The position numbers and the translations under genes were made by a program. A model generated the notes under the pieces. The model was given only the letters and a program-made list of their open reading frames with translations, did not search any database and was not told the origin of the DNA. Positions 17,238 to 26,502 of a stretch of DNA of 64,000 bases are shown here, in pieces (positions within the stretch are counted from its first letter, which is position 1; each line of letters opens with the position of its first letter). Location of the stretch: contig CBDBGS010000008.1 in NCBI GenBank assembly GCA_965205385.1, forward strand, positions 744,001 to 808,000, in the 5' to 3' direction. The stretch is from CATOSP01 sp965205385. Lineage in GTDB: Bacteria; Chloroflexota; Dehalococcoidia; Lucifugimonadales; UBA3495.

Positions 17238-18376
17238 TTGGCAAATGCCTCCAGACGCCCAAGGGCAAGGTCCTTGTGAAAGTTGGAATCACCGTAGCTG
17301 AGTTGCTGGACTTTGGCCCGGCGGGTGTAGAGTTGCAAGTCGTGTTCCTTGGTGAAACCGATGGCCCCATGACACTGGTGGGACCGGGCGCACACCCTGT
17401 CGTAAGCCTCGCTTACCCACGCCTTGGCCACCGAGACCTCGCGCTGCGCGTCCACCCCCTCCGATATCTTCCAGGCCGCTTGATAGGCTACAGTTCGGCT
17501 GCCCTCTACGTCAGTGGCCATTTCGGAGCATGCGTGTTGGACCGCTTGGAAACTGCCAACCGGCCGGCCGAATTGCGTCCGTTGTTTGACGTATTCGACG
17601 GTCATGTCCAGGATAGCTTCAGAGCCGCCCAGCATCTCCATGCACTTTCCGGCTATGGCCCGCTGCAGCGTCCGCTCCACCACCGGCCAACCTCCGTCTA
17701 CCTGGCCTAGAACGGCGTCGGGACCTACACTCACACCTTCCAGCCTCACCTCGCACTGGTGGTCCGCGGCGATGGTGTTCAACGGCTGAACACTGACCCC
17801 ACTGGAATCCGTCGGCACCAGAAACAGAGTGATCCCCCGTGAAGGGTCTTCCCCGGTGGAAGTGCGCGCCACGACCACCATCAGGTCTGCGGCCTGGGCG
17901 TCAGGAACGAATAACTTCGTACCATCTAGCACGAACCCATCACCCTCTGGCGCGGCGGCAGTCTCGATTCCCCACGGCTCGTACGTGGCCGAAGGTTCGG
18001 TCAGGGCCATCGTCATGAGCAGTTGCCCGCCGCACACCCTGTTTATCAATTCCTTCTTTTGTTCTTCTGTTCCGGCGTCGAGGACTGGCAGACCGCCCAG
18101 GACAACAGTTGAAAACAAGGGGCCGGGAAGGAGCGCCCGCCCCGTCTCTTCCAGCAGGACGGAGAGATCCATAAAGTCCCCGCCCGTGCCGCCGAGTTGT
18201 TCTGCGAAGACTACTCCCGTCCAGCCCAACTCCACGATCTGACGCCAAAGATCATCGCTGTAGCCTCGGGGGTCTTCCTCAAGCTCGCGCACCAAGGTCA
18301 GTGGGCATTCCTGTGCCAAAAACTCCTGAGCGCTGCTCTTGAGCATTTGCTGGACTTCGCTAAGTCCCAGGTCCAT
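17234..18376 (-). CDS. Acyl-CoA dehydrogenase family protein
   Basis: 380 residues, FAD acyl-CoA dehydrogenase fold: N-terminal helices with LGWTGVVFAEQLGG, the beta domain (TMALTEPSATYEPWGIE; LDGTKLFVPDAQAADLMVVVAR), and C-terminal helices with QCHGAIGFTKEHDLQLYTRRA. This branch is common in aromatic and bile-acid/steroid catabolic clusters where two such proteins may pair. It heads an operon with the HIT, HD and candidate selenoprotein genes. Substrate unknown. Confidence 0.9.
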   Translation of the reverse strand: MDLGLSEVQQMLKSSAQEFLAQECPLTLVRELEEDPRGYSDDLWRQIVELGWTGVVFAEQLGGTGGDFMDLSVLLEETGRALLPGPLFSTVVLGGLPVLDAGTEEQKKELINRVCGGQLLMTMALTEPSATYEPWGIETAAAPEGDGFVLDGTKLFVPDAQAADLMVVVARTSTGEDPSRGITLFLVPTDSSGVSVQPLNTIAADHQCEVRLEGVSVGPDAVLGQVDGGWPVVERTLQRAIAGKCMEMLGGSEAILDMTVEYVKQRTQFGRPVGSFQAVQHACSEMATDVEGSRTVAYQAAWKISEGVDAQREVSVAKAWVSEAYDRVCARSHQCHGAIGFTKEHDLQLYTRRAKVQQLSYGDSNFHKDLALGRLEAFAK

Positions 18377-18417
18377 ATATTTTGCCTCGTACTCTAGGGA
18401 TTGCGAGTGAATTTACT

Positions 18418-18789
18418 TTAGCCGAAGCTCGCGGTTCTAAGACTGCCGGGGATCGGAACCAATCGTTCGTTGTAAGGGTCGACGGCCAATAATGCGTTTT
18501 CCAGGGCCGTGACTCCGAGCAGTGGCGTAGTACCCTCCGGCGCGACTATCGTGAGAGCGAACACCTCTTTTTCCTCGAACCTAATCCTCAGATAGCCCAC
18601 GGTGTATTCGACCTTGCTTTCGTCCGCGAGTACGAACTCCCGAGTCTCGGGCGACATCAGGGTGAGACCGGCGATCAAGTCCTCCGGGACCATTGTATAG
18701 ACGGCTCCGGTATCCACCATGGCTTCGGTATGCGCGAAGTGGCTACTTGAGAGGTCTCCTATTTCTATTTGTACGGTAAACGTGCCCAC
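18418..18789 (-). CDS. Retropepsin-like aspartyl protease domain protein
   Basis: 123 residues from GTG 18789 (MGTFTVQIEIGD...). The active-site motif is MVDTGAVYTMVP (Asp26-Thr-Gly), and a second glycine-rich strand TPLLGVTALE is in the position expected of single-domain clan AA proteases that work as dimers. Similar bacterial proteins are annotated as aspartyl or retroviral-type proteases; their substrates are unknown. The longer frame to 18960 would overlap the aminotransferase, so the short form is preferred. Confidence 0.65.
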   Translation of the reverse strand: MGTFTVQIEIGDLSSSHFAHTEAMVDTGAVYTMVPEDLIAGLTLMSPETREFVLADESKVEYTVGYLRIRFEEKEVFALTIVAPEGTTPLLGVTALENALLAVDPYNERLVPIPGSLRTASFG

Positions 18790-18823
18790 TATGAACCTAC
18801 ATCCCGGTTGGAACCGCGTTCCC

Positions 18824-19990
18824 TCATAAGCTGCGAACGAACTGGTCCAACTGGGATATCGCCTTTTGGATGTTCTCCTGGGAGTTGGCGTAGGAGAGTC
18901 TGACATAGCCCTCGCCGTATTCGCCGAAGGCCGCTCCGGATAGCAATGCCACTCCGGCATCCGCCATGGCCCGTGCCTCGAACTCGGCGCTGGTCAGCCC
19001 CGTTTCCTTGATGCTTGGGAAGGCGTAAAATGCGCCCTCCGGTTCTGGGCAGTTGATCCCGGGTATGCTCCGTAGTCCGTCGGTAATCAGCCGCCGGCGC
19101 TGGCCAAACTCCGCCGCCATCGCCTGCACCTCATCTTGAGGTCCGTCCAATGCGGCGATAGCTGCCCTTTGAGTGAACGAAGCCGCGCACGACACGCTGT
19201 TTACCGCCAAACGCACTACGTGGGGCACCAGTTCATCGGGCATGATGCCGTAGCCTAGCCTCCACCCAGTCATCGCGTAGCTCTTGGAGAACCCGTCGAG
19301 AATTATCGTGCGCTCCGCCATTCCGGGAAAGGCGGAGATTGTATGGTGTTCTCCCGTATACAGAATGTCCTTATAAATCTCGTCCGCCAACACATATAGA
19401 TTAGGACGTTCCTTCACCAAGTCAGCGATCCGCTCCAGTTCTTCGCGGGTGAATACCGAACCGCAGGGGTTGTTGGGCGAATTTATGATGATGAGCCGGG
19501 TGTTGTCAGTTATCTTGCCGGCAAGGTCGTCCAGGTCCGGATGGTAACCTCGTTCCTCGATTAGCTGCATTGGCACGGCGGTTGCGCCTGAGAATTTCAC
19601 CATCGACTCGTAGATCGGAAAGCCGGGGTTGGGGTAGATGATCTCGACGCCGGGTTCTCCCAAGGCCAGCATCACGTAAAACATGATGGGTTTGGCTCCG
19701 GGAGTCACTACGACCTGCGACGGCGCGGTGTCGACGCCCCGGACTTCCCTGCTATTCCTGGCGATGGCCTCGCGAAGCTCCGGTAGGCCGGGAGTGGGGC
19801 CGTAGTGGGTATACCCTTGGCGCAGGGCCTCAACACTAGCCTCCACGATGTGTTGGGGGGTGTCGAAGTCCGGTTCTCCGATTTCCATATGGATGATCTC
19901 CCGGCCTTGTGCCTCCAACTCCCTGGCTTTGGCCAGCACCTCGAAGGCGGTTTCGGTGCCCAGGTCGTTCATTCTCGCGGCTACTGTCAC
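18824..19990 (-). CDS. Pyridoxal-phosphate aminotransferase, aspartate aminotransferase type
   Basis: 388 residues, fold type I aminotransferase. Visible motifs: GEPDFDTP, GYTHYGPTPGLPELREAI, INSPNNPCGSV, ADEIYKDI and the PLP-lysine loop DGFSKSYAMTGWRLG. Such enzymes usually transfer amino groups between aspartate or alanine and 2-oxoacids. It lies downstream of argG, which consumes aspartate, so aspartate supply is a reasonable role. Confidence 0.9.
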   Translation of the reverse strand: MTVAARMNDLGTETAFEVLAKARELEAQGREIIHMEIGEPDFDTPQHIVEASVEALRQGYTHYGPTPGLPELREAIARNSREVRGVDTAPSQVVVTPGAKPIMFYVMLALGEPGVEIIYPNPGFPIYESMVKFSGATAVPMQLIEERGYHPDLDDLAGKITDNTRLIIINSPNNPCGSVFTREELERIADLVKERPNLYVLADEIYKDILYTGEHHTISAFPGMAERTIILDGFSKSYAMTGWRLGYGIMPDELVPHVVRLAVNSVSCAASFTQRAAIAALDGPQDEVQAMAAEFGQRRRLITDGLRSIPGINCPEPEGAFYAFPSIKETGLTSAEFEARAMADAGVALLSGAAFGEYGEGYVRLSYANSQENIQKAISQLDQFVRSL

Positions 19991-20074
19991 TATGCCCCCT
20001 TATGGCTGAGGTGGTTGAGCGCCCGGAGGGGTAATCTTGCCCAGGTGCAACTGAGAAGTCCTATTGCCTGTGCC

Positions 20075-21268
20075 TTAGGACTCTGGTTGGGCTTGACTCT
20101 GGGTGCGCACGGGCAGCCCGTATATGGAAATAAAACCGTTGGACGCAACGTGGTCGAACTTGTCTCCCCGGTCGTAGGTGGCCAATTCGTACTGGTAGAG
20201 GCTACCGGGCGCGGTCCGGCCTACGACGGTGCAAACGCCCTTGTGAAGCCTGACCCGGATGTCTCCCGTGACATGACGTTGGGTGCTGCTGAAGTATGCG
20301 TCCAGGTCGAGCCGGTGGGCGGTAAACCACAGGCCGTTGTAGACCATGTCGGCGTATTCCTGGGCGAGGCGCGCCTTGCTTCTGGACTGCTCCTTACTCA
20401 GGGTCATCGCTTCCAGGGCGTTATGCGCCGCGTGCAGCACGGTTGCGGCCGGAGCTTCATAGATCTCACGGGACTTGATACCAACCAAACGGTTTTCCAC
20501 GTGGTCGATGCGCCCCAGACCGTGATGTCCGGCAATGTCGTTGAGGTGACTCACCAGGTCGACACCGCCCATGTGTTCCCCGTCAATGGCGGTCGGGACA
20601 CCCTGATCGAAGTGGATTTCCAGATATACCGGGTCATCCGGCGCAGACGAAACGGGGCTGGTCCACGAATAAGCCTCCTCCGGGGGTTCCATCCAGGGGT
20701 CTTCCAGTTCTCCGGCCTCCACGCTGCGGCCCCATAGGTTCTCATCGGTGGAAAAGCGGCTGTTTCCTGGATTGATAGGCAGATTCCGTTCCTTGGCGTA
20801 CTCGATCTCCTGTTCCCGGTTCATGCCCCAATCGCGTATGGGGCCGATCACCTTCAGGTCGGGATCGAGGGCGGCGACGCTAACCTCAATGCGCACCTGG
20901 TCGTTGCCCTTGCCGGTACAGCCGTGGGCCACGGTGTAGGCGTCTTCGGCGTGGGCCGCGTCGACCAGATATTTGGCGATTAAGGGTCGGCCCAGGGCAG
21001 TGGCCAGTGGGTATTGGGACTCGTACATCGCTCCGGCGCGCAGCGCGGGATAGAGGAAGTCGTTGACCAGGGCCTCCCGTCCGTCGACGGTGAGGGCCTT
21101 GGACGCTCCAACCTGCAGGGCTCGCTGCCGGATCGCCTCCAGGTCAACCATGCCAAGGTCTATGGTCAGGGTAATGACGTCGGCCCCGTAGTTCTCCTTG
21201 AGCCATGGAACGGCGACCGATGTATCGAGCCCGCCGCTATAGGCCAGGATTATTTTATCGTTTGCCAT
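20075..21268 (-). CDS. argG: Argininosuccinate synthase
   Basis: 397 residues, full length. The N-terminal nucleotide loop is ILAYSGGLDTSVAV, followed by TLTIDLG, AHGCTGKGNDQVRIE and RDWGMNREQEIEYA, all diagnostic. It joins citrulline and aspartate using ATP. It belongs with argJ, argB and argD of the same strand, although a toxin-antitoxin pair sits between argD and argG. Confidence 0.97.
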   Translation of the reverse strand: MANDKIILAYSGGLDTSVAVPWLKENYGADVITLTIDLGMVDLEAIRQRALQVGASKALTVDGREALVNDFLYPALRAGAMYESQYPLATALGRPLIAKYLVDAAHAEDAYTVAHGCTGKGNDQVRIEVSVAALDPDLKVIGPIRDWGMNREQEIEYAKERNLPINPGNSRFSTDENLWGRSVEAGELEDPWMEPPEEAYSWTSPVSSAPDDPVYLEIHFDQGVPTAIDGEHMGGVDLVSHLNDIAGHHGLGRIDHVENRLVGIKSREIYEAPAATVLHAAHNALEAMTLSKEQSRSKARLAQEYADMVYNGLWFTAHRLDLDAYFSSTQRHVTGDIRVRLHKGVCTVVGRTAPGSLYQYELATYDRGDKFDHVASNGFISIYGLPVRTQSQAQPES

Positions 21269-21295
21269 GAATGATTCCCTCGCGGGTCGGTGTTC

Positions 21296-21508
21296 CTAAA
21301 GTGCTGTCAAGAAATCTGTAATGGAAACGCGCGCGTCCCTTAATATCCTCAGGATCATGCCCCTGGATCCATGGTCCGGCACGGTGGTGGACCGGCCATC
21401 TGCGTGCCGCAAGCTGATATGACTCCCCCTTTGTCGTACCGCCTCGAACCCCAGCCGGTGTAGGGCTCGAATCAGCTCTCGGGCCCGAAGAATCGGGACA
21501 CGAGTCAT
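21296..21508 (-). CDS. hicA: HicA-type mRNA interferase toxin
   Basis: 70 residues of double-stranded-RNA-binding-like fold: RELIRALHRLGFEAVRQRGSHISLRH, with the catalytic His in GSHISL. It cleaves mRNA when free. The cognate HicB gene lies immediately before it in the same direction, six bases apart, so the order is antitoxin then toxin. Confidence 0.88.
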   Translation of the reverse strand: MTRVPILRARELIRALHRLGFEAVRQRGSHISLRHADGRSTTVPDHGSRGMILRILRDARVSITDFLTAL

Positions 21509-21514
21509 AGGATG

Positions 21515-21736
21515 TTAGACTTCGAGTCGCTGGATTCCTACGAATTCCAATGTCTCAGTTTCGCTATCAACGTCCAACACATCGTCTAAGCAAAGGAGGA
21601 TCACCTCCTTCATGTTTGCCATCAGGTCGTCAAGCGTATTGCCATAACTATGGCAGGACTTCAACTGTGGGACTTCTCCGATCAGCACACCGTTTTCGTC
21701 CCTCTCAATGACGACATAGAAAGCTCTCTTTGACAT
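21515..21736 (-). CDS. hicB: HicB-type antitoxin
   Basis: 73 residues with the HicB fold (FYVVIERDENGVLIGEVPQLKSCHSYGNTLDDLMANMKEVI). No C-terminal DNA-binding domain is present, so repression by this protein alone is doubtful. The pair is placed within the arginine gene cluster, between argD and argG. Confidence 0.88.
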   Translation of the reverse strand: MSKRAFYVVIERDENGVLIGEVPQLKSCHSYGNTLDDLMANMKEVILLCLDDVLDVDSETETLEFVGIQRLEV

Positions 21737-21761
21737 CGTTTCCGTACCCCGTGTGCCGGGC

Positions 21762-22952
21762 CTAAATTTTTGAGAGCGCGTTGCCCAACCGTTCCGCTGC
21801 CTCGTCGATCTCCTCCTTGGTTACGTTGAGCGGCGGCATGAAACGAATAGTGTGGGGCCGGGGGGCGTTCAGTAACAGACCGGCTTCGTTGGCGTTAGCC
21901 AACACCTGCCCGGAAATGTCGCTTTCGAAGTCCATCGCCGCCAGCAAGCCCTTTCCGCGCACCTCGGACACAAAGGAGAAGCGGGACTTGAGGTCATTGA
22001 GGGCTCCCAGCAGTGCGCCTTCCATCTCCTTGGCGTGGCCCGGAATGTCGTTCTCAATCAAGTATTGGGTACCTGCGAAAGCGGCGGCGGTGGTCAACGC
22101 GTTCCCCCCGAAGGTGGAGCCGTGGTCACCGGGCACCAACGCTTGGCAATGGGCCTTGGAAAGGAACGCGCCGATGGGGACACCGTAGCCGAGGCCCTTG
22201 GCTAGGGTCATTACGTCCGGCTCCACCCCAAACTCCTGGTAGCCAAACAAGCTTCCCAAGCGCCCCATCCCTGTTTGCACTTCGTCCAAGATGAGCAGAA
22301 TGCCTTGACTGTCGCACCATTCGCGGACCCTTTGCAGGTAATCGTCATCGGGGATGATTACCCCCGCCTCGCCCTGAACCGGCTCCACCATGACGGCGGC
22401 TGTGCGCTCGTTGGTGGCATTCATGATTGCCTCGACGTCGTTATAGTCCACATGAACGAAGCCGGGAAGCAAGGGCGCGAAATTCTCCTGGTAGTGGGGC
22501 TGTCCGGTGGCGGCCACGGTCGCCTGAGTCCTTCCGTGGAAGGAGTTTAAGGCCGTGATAATCTCGTAAGCGCCGTCCCGGTTCAGCTTGCCGTAGCGGC
22601 GGGCCAGTTTCATCGCCCCTTCCACAGCCTCTGCCCCGCTATTGCCGAAGAAAACCAGGTCAAGGCAGCTATTCTCTATTAGCGTCTCGGCCAGTCGTAG
22701 CTGCGGCACGGTATAAAACTGGTTGGAAGTCTGAATCAAAGTGCCAGCCTGTTCTGTGATCGCCTGGGTGATCACCGGATGACTGTGGCCAAGCTGGTTC
22801 ACCGCCCAACCGGCTACGAAGTCCAGGTATTGCTTGCCGTCGGCGTCCCATACCTCAGTGCCCTCTCCTCGTACTATCACCACCGGTTGGCGGCGCACCG
22901 TTTGCGCGTAGTATTTTTTCTCGATTGCTATCCACTCGCTGCTTTGGGTCAT
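21762..22952 (-). CDS. argD: Acetylornithine aminotransferase
   Basis: 396 residues, class III PLP aminotransferase: DFVAGWAVNQLGHSHP, FFGNSGAEAVEGAMKLAR, NSFHGRTQATVAATGQ, VEPVQGEAGV, LILDEVQTGMGR, and the PLP lysine in MTLAKGLGYGVPIGA. It converts N-acetylglutamate semialdehyde to N-acetylornithine. Its start overlaps the end of the UPF0182 gene by four bases. Confidence 0.93.
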   Translation of the reverse strand: MTQSSEWIAIEKKYYAQTVRRQPVVIVRGEGTEVWDADGKQYLDFVAGWAVNQLGHSHPVITQAITEQAGTLIQTSNQFYTVPQLRLAETLIENSCLDLVFFGNSGAEAVEGAMKLARRYGKLNRDGAYEIITALNSFHGRTQATVAATGQPHYQENFAPLLPGFVHVDYNDVEAIMNATNERTAAVMVEPVQGEAGVIIPDDDYLQRVREWCDSQGILLILDEVQTGMGRLGSLFGYQEFGVEPDVMTLAKGLGYGVPIGAFLSKAHCQALVPGDHGSTFGGNALTTAAAFAGTQYLIENDIPGHAKEMEGALLGALNDLKSRFSFVSEVRGKGLLAAMDFESDISGQVLANANEAGLLLNAPRPHTIRFMPPLNVTKEEIDEAAERLGNALSKI

Positions 22953-25669
22953 TGATGGCTACCTCCCATGGATTGACGTAGGTCTTCGAGGGCTCCCTGC
23001 AGGTCGTCTACCGCCTGACTAAGTTCCGCTACCGCGTCTTGCATCCGGTCCAATTCCTCCGGTCCCGGCGGTGACCGGGAACCGAGGACACTCGCGGAGG
23101 TGGGTTGACCTTCTTCTCCGGAAAGCAGCATGGCCAAGCCTTCGTCTACTGAGTCGGCCATCACCACGCCACCGCCGTCGGCCATGATAATCTTCTTAAG
23201 CTCAGGGAATTCCAGCCCCTCCGATTGAAGGTACAGCGGCTCCAAGTACAGGATTGAACCGTCAATGGGGATGACCAAGAGCTGACCCCGAATTATCACG
23301 GACCCCGCCCCCTCCCAGAGTGTGAATTGTTGGGAGATCTGTTGGTCGTTCTCTATCCTGGCTTCTACTTGGCTTGGCCCGTCAACTTGAGGGTCGCTGG
23401 GCAAATGATAGCTCAATAACTCCCCGTAGTGGGGGCCGTCGTTTCGGGCCATTAGCCAACCAACCAAGTTCTTCTTCTCCCCGGCGGGGGTGAAGGGGAC
23501 CATGAGCACGAACTCTTCCTGTTCAGACTCCGGAGTCGGCAACAACAGGTATGAGGGTCTCACCCGAACGCCCTGTTTTCCAAACCTGGTTTCCAGGGGT
23601 ATTGCCCACTGCTCTGCCTGATTGAAGAACACATGCGGATCGGCGACATGGTATCGCAGGTACAATCGGGACTGGGCAGAGAAGAGACCTATCGGGTACC
23701 GGATGTGCTCCCGCAGGTCCTCGGGCATTTCGTCTAGCTCTTTGAACATGCTGGGAAACGCGCGGCGGTACATCATGAGCAACGGGTCGCCGGGCTGGAC
23801 CGCGTAAAAATCAACCGTGCCATTATAGGCGTCCACCACCACTTTGACACTGTTTCGTATGTAGTTGACGCTCTCCTCAAGCCGTGTGGAATAGGGTATC
23901 CGGTTGGTCACGGTGTATGCGTCCTGGAGCCACCACAGTTTACCAGCCTGGTCGAGCACCGGATAGGGGTCACGGTCGAGATGAAGGAACGGGGCGATTG
24001 CCTGGACTCTGCTCTGGACGTCCCGCCGATATTGAAGGCGGCTTTCGGGGGTAACCTGGTCGCTGAGCATGATATTCACGTCGCCGAACTGCCAGGCGTA
24101 CGCCATCCGGCGGGCCCGGGAGTTTAGCCGCACACCGCCATCTCCGGTGTAGTGCTGGAAGTCGCTGGCCGGGTCCACCTCTGGCAAGGCGCTATTCACG
24201 ATTGCGAAATTGACCTGAGACTCACCGTAATAGAGTTCGGGCCTCTCTACGGGGAATTCGCCCTGGATGGGTATGTCCTGCACCAGGAACTCCGGGCGTC
24301 CCTCGCCCGGTGTGAAGCCGTTGGCCGGGCTCATTGCCACGCCATACCCGTGGGTGTATTGGAGCTGCTGGTTGACCCAGTTCCGGGCATCGTCGGGCAG
24401 GTTTTCCAAGCTGAGTTCCCGCGCGCCGATCAACACCTGACGTAGCTCGCCGTCGACCAAATAACGGTCGGAGTCCATGTTCAAAAAGTTGTAATAAAGC
24501 TCCATGAACTGGAGTTGGTTATAGGCGTCCTCCAGGGGCTGGAGGTCCCATAGCCGGATGTTGTCTATCGTGGCCCGGTGGTCGCCAAAAGACACGGGGT
24601 TCAACCGAGGGGTGGATGGATAGGTGGCCTCCTTGATCTGGTCCAGTTCGTAGGATGCGCGGGTGGCCTCGATGTTCCGCTCGATGTATACCGTCTCCCG
24701 GGCAAACTCGTTGGGGTCCACCCTGAACCGTTGGAATAGGGAAGGGTAAGCAAGGTCCGCCAGCAGCAGGGCGATGACCCACAGGCTGAACGACCCCACC
24801 ATGAGCCGAGGCCCGCCGAACAAATTGCTGACCGCGAACCCAGCGGCTGCCAGGGCCGCGATGCCGGTCAAGAGCCAAAGCGCGGGGATGCGGGCGTGTA
24901 CATCGGTGTAGGTGGCGCCGAAAACCACGCCGTTGTCCGATAGCACCAATTCGAACACGTCAAACGCATGTCCTGCCGCGATTGCCACCATGAGGAACAC
25001 GCCCAGGGCCGCACCATGCCGCATCATCCGTGGGGCCAATATAAAGGTCGTTCCCCTGAGGCTATAGGCCGCGATATATAGAGTTGCCGAGACCACTATG
25101 GCTGTGACGGCTAGACCCAATGACCATCCCTGGATGAAATGAAGGAGCCGAAGATCGACGACATAGAAGGACGTATCTAGACCGAATTGAGGCTCGATTG
25201 ATCCGAAAGAGAGCTTGTTGAAGAAGAGGAGGAAGGTCTCCCAACGGCCTGCGGCTATTGAACCGAATACGGTCCCACCGACCAGGGCGGTTAGGCCCGC
25301 GCTGCCGACTACCGTGGCCCGCAATAACCTCAGAAAGTCCTGGGGAAGTCCCAGAGTTGACGGCCCCTTGGCTATGGACCAGGCGAAGTATAGGTTGACA
25401 GCGAGGACCGCCCCCGCGATGAGGGTTCCGCCCAGGAAGAGCCACATCTTGAGAAACAGGACCTTGACGTACACTGCGGTGAAACCGAGGGTGCCGAACC
25501 ATAGCAGGTCCGTATAGACGCCGCGAGCCCACCAGAGGGCCAGCGCTAAAACGACCAAGGCGGTTAGGGCTGGGAACCCTCTTTGTAGACGGCGTTGAGT
25601 TTCGGCGGAGATTCCGGGGAGCTTCGGCGCCGCGGGTAGTTCGGCGTCGTTGGAGAGGTTATAATTCAT
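22949..25669 (-). CDS. UPF0182 family large membrane protein
   Basis: 906 residues. Residues 30-310 hold about seven hydrophobic segments; the long C-terminal part is soluble and probably extracytoplasmic (YERNIEATRASYELD, LNRLWWLQDAYTVTNRIPYS-like text near 560). An acidic/glutamine-rich tail with a coiled segment ends the protein. This matches UPF0182/COG1615, whose function is unknown. Its place between argB and argD, overlapping argD, is not explained by any known role. Confidence 0.88.
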   Translation of the reverse strand: MNYNLSNDAELPAAPKLPGISAETQRRLQRGFPALTALVVLALALWWARGVYTDLLWFGTLGFTAVYVKVLFLKMWLFLGGTLIAGAVLAVNLYFAWSIAKGPSTLGLPQDFLRLLRATVVGSAGLTALVGGTVFGSIAAGRWETFLLFFNKLSFGSIEPQFGLDTSFYVVDLRLLHFIQGWSLGLAVTAIVVSATLYIAAYSLRGTTFILAPRMMRHGAALGVFLMVAIAAGHAFDVFELVLSDNGVVFGATYTDVHARIPALWLLTGIAALAAAGFAVSNLFGGPRLMVGSFSLWVIALLLADLAYPSLFQRFRVDPNEFARETVYIERNIEATRASYELDQIKEATYPSTPRLNPVSFGDHRATIDNIRLWDLQPLEDAYNQLQFMELYYNFLNMDSDRYLVDGELRQVLIGARELSLENLPDDARNWVNQQLQYTHGYGVAMSPANGFTPGEGRPEFLVQDIPIQGEFPVERPELYYGESQVNFAIVNSALPEVDPASDFQHYTGDGGVRLNSRARRMAYAWQFGDVNIMLSDQVTPESRLQYRRDVQSRVQAIAPFLHLDRDPYPVLDQAGKLWWLQDAYTVTNRIPYSTRLEESVNYIRNSVKVVVDAYNGTVDFYAVQPGDPLLMMYRRAFPSMFKELDEMPEDLREHIRYPIGLFSAQSRLYLRYHVADPHVFFNQAEQWAIPLETRFGKQGVRVRPSYLLLPTPESEQEEFVLMVPFTPAGEKKNLVGWLMARNDGPHYGELLSYHLPSDPQVDGPSQVEARIENDQQISQQFTLWEGAGSVIIRGQLLVIPIDGSILYLEPLYLQSEGLEFPELKKIIMADGGGVVMADSVDEGLAMLLSGEEGQPTSASVLGSRSPPGPEELDRMQDAVAELSQAVDDLQGALEDLRQSMGGSHQ

Positions 25670-25681
25670 CGCGGCTATAGG

Positions 25682-26491
25682 CTAGTGAGCGTCGGGGGGA
25701 CTGGCGCCGCGGATGATAGTTGTGCCCGAGTGGCGTCCATTAAGACATTCCATCAGTGCGCCGGGTTGCCTGCCGTCAATTATATCCGCCACTGGGGAAC
25801 CTTCCAGGGCTCGAAGACACGCGGCAACTTTGGGTATCATTCCGCCGCGAACGATGCCTGATTCGAATAGGGCTCCGGCCCTGGTCTGGTCCAAGCGGCG
25901 GATGACCCGCCCGGAGCCGTCCATCACGCCCGCAACGTTGGTCAGAAACACGAGCCGACTCGCGCCCAGGGCGCGGGCCAACTCTCCGGCGACGGTGTCG
26001 CCATTGATGTTCAGCGCGGTCCCGGAATTCTCGGAACCGTCCTGGCAGTGTCTTGCCAGTGGAGCGACCATCGGGATGTAGCCGTTGGTGAGGAGCGCAT
26101 CCAGGGGACCGCTGTTGACCTGGGTGATCTCACCCACAAAACCCAGTTCAGGGTTCGCGATGTAGGCGTCAAGAAGCCCGCCGTCGATACCGCTGATGCC
26201 AATTGCCCGGCCGCCCAGCTCGTGTAATTGGGACACAAGCTCCTTGTTGATAAGACCGGTGAGCACCGCGACCACGATTTCAAGGCTCGCGGCGTCTGTA
26301 ACGCGAAGACCGTTAACAAAGCGGGGCGGGATACCCTGGCGCTGCATCCACTCAGAAATGACGTTGCCGCCGCCATGCACCACCACCACATCGACGCCAG
26401 CTTTTTGGAGGGCCACCAAGTCCTTCAGACTTGTGTCGTGACTGCCGAGGGTACTTCCTCCAATTTTGACCACGATCGGTGCGCCGGGCAC
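25682..26491 (-). CDS. argB: Acetylglutamate kinase
   Basis: About 269 residues of amino-acid kinase fold: IVVKIGGSTLGS, VVVHGGGNVISEWM, FVNGLRVTDAASLE, NINGDTVAGELARALGASRLVFLTNVAGVMDG, RGGMIPKVAACL. It phosphorylates N-acetylglutamate. GTG 26491 is chosen: it lies 11 bases after the argJ stop with GAGGG upstream, and the longer frame from 26554 would overlap argJ. Confidence 0.93.
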   Translation of the reverse strand: MPGAPIVVKIGGSTLGSHDTSLKDLVALQKAGVDVVVVHGGGNVISEWMQRQGIPPRFVNGLRVTDAASLEIVVAVLTGLINKELVSQLHELGGRAIGISGIDGGLLDAYIANPELGFVGEITQVNSGPLDALLTNGYIPMVAPLARHCQDGSENSGTALNINGDTVAGELARALGASRLVFLTNVAGVMDGSGRVIRRLDQTRAGALFESGIVRGGMIPKVAACLRALEGSPVADIIDGRQPGALMECLNGRHSGTTIIRGASPPDAH

Positions 26492-26502
26492 GTTGCCATC
26501 CC

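Noticed and set aside
18790..18960. N-terminal extension of the aspartyl protease gene
   Set aside because: It overlaps the aminotransferase coding end, is Pro/Thr/Arg-rich in an out-of-frame manner, and the fold starts at GTG 18789.
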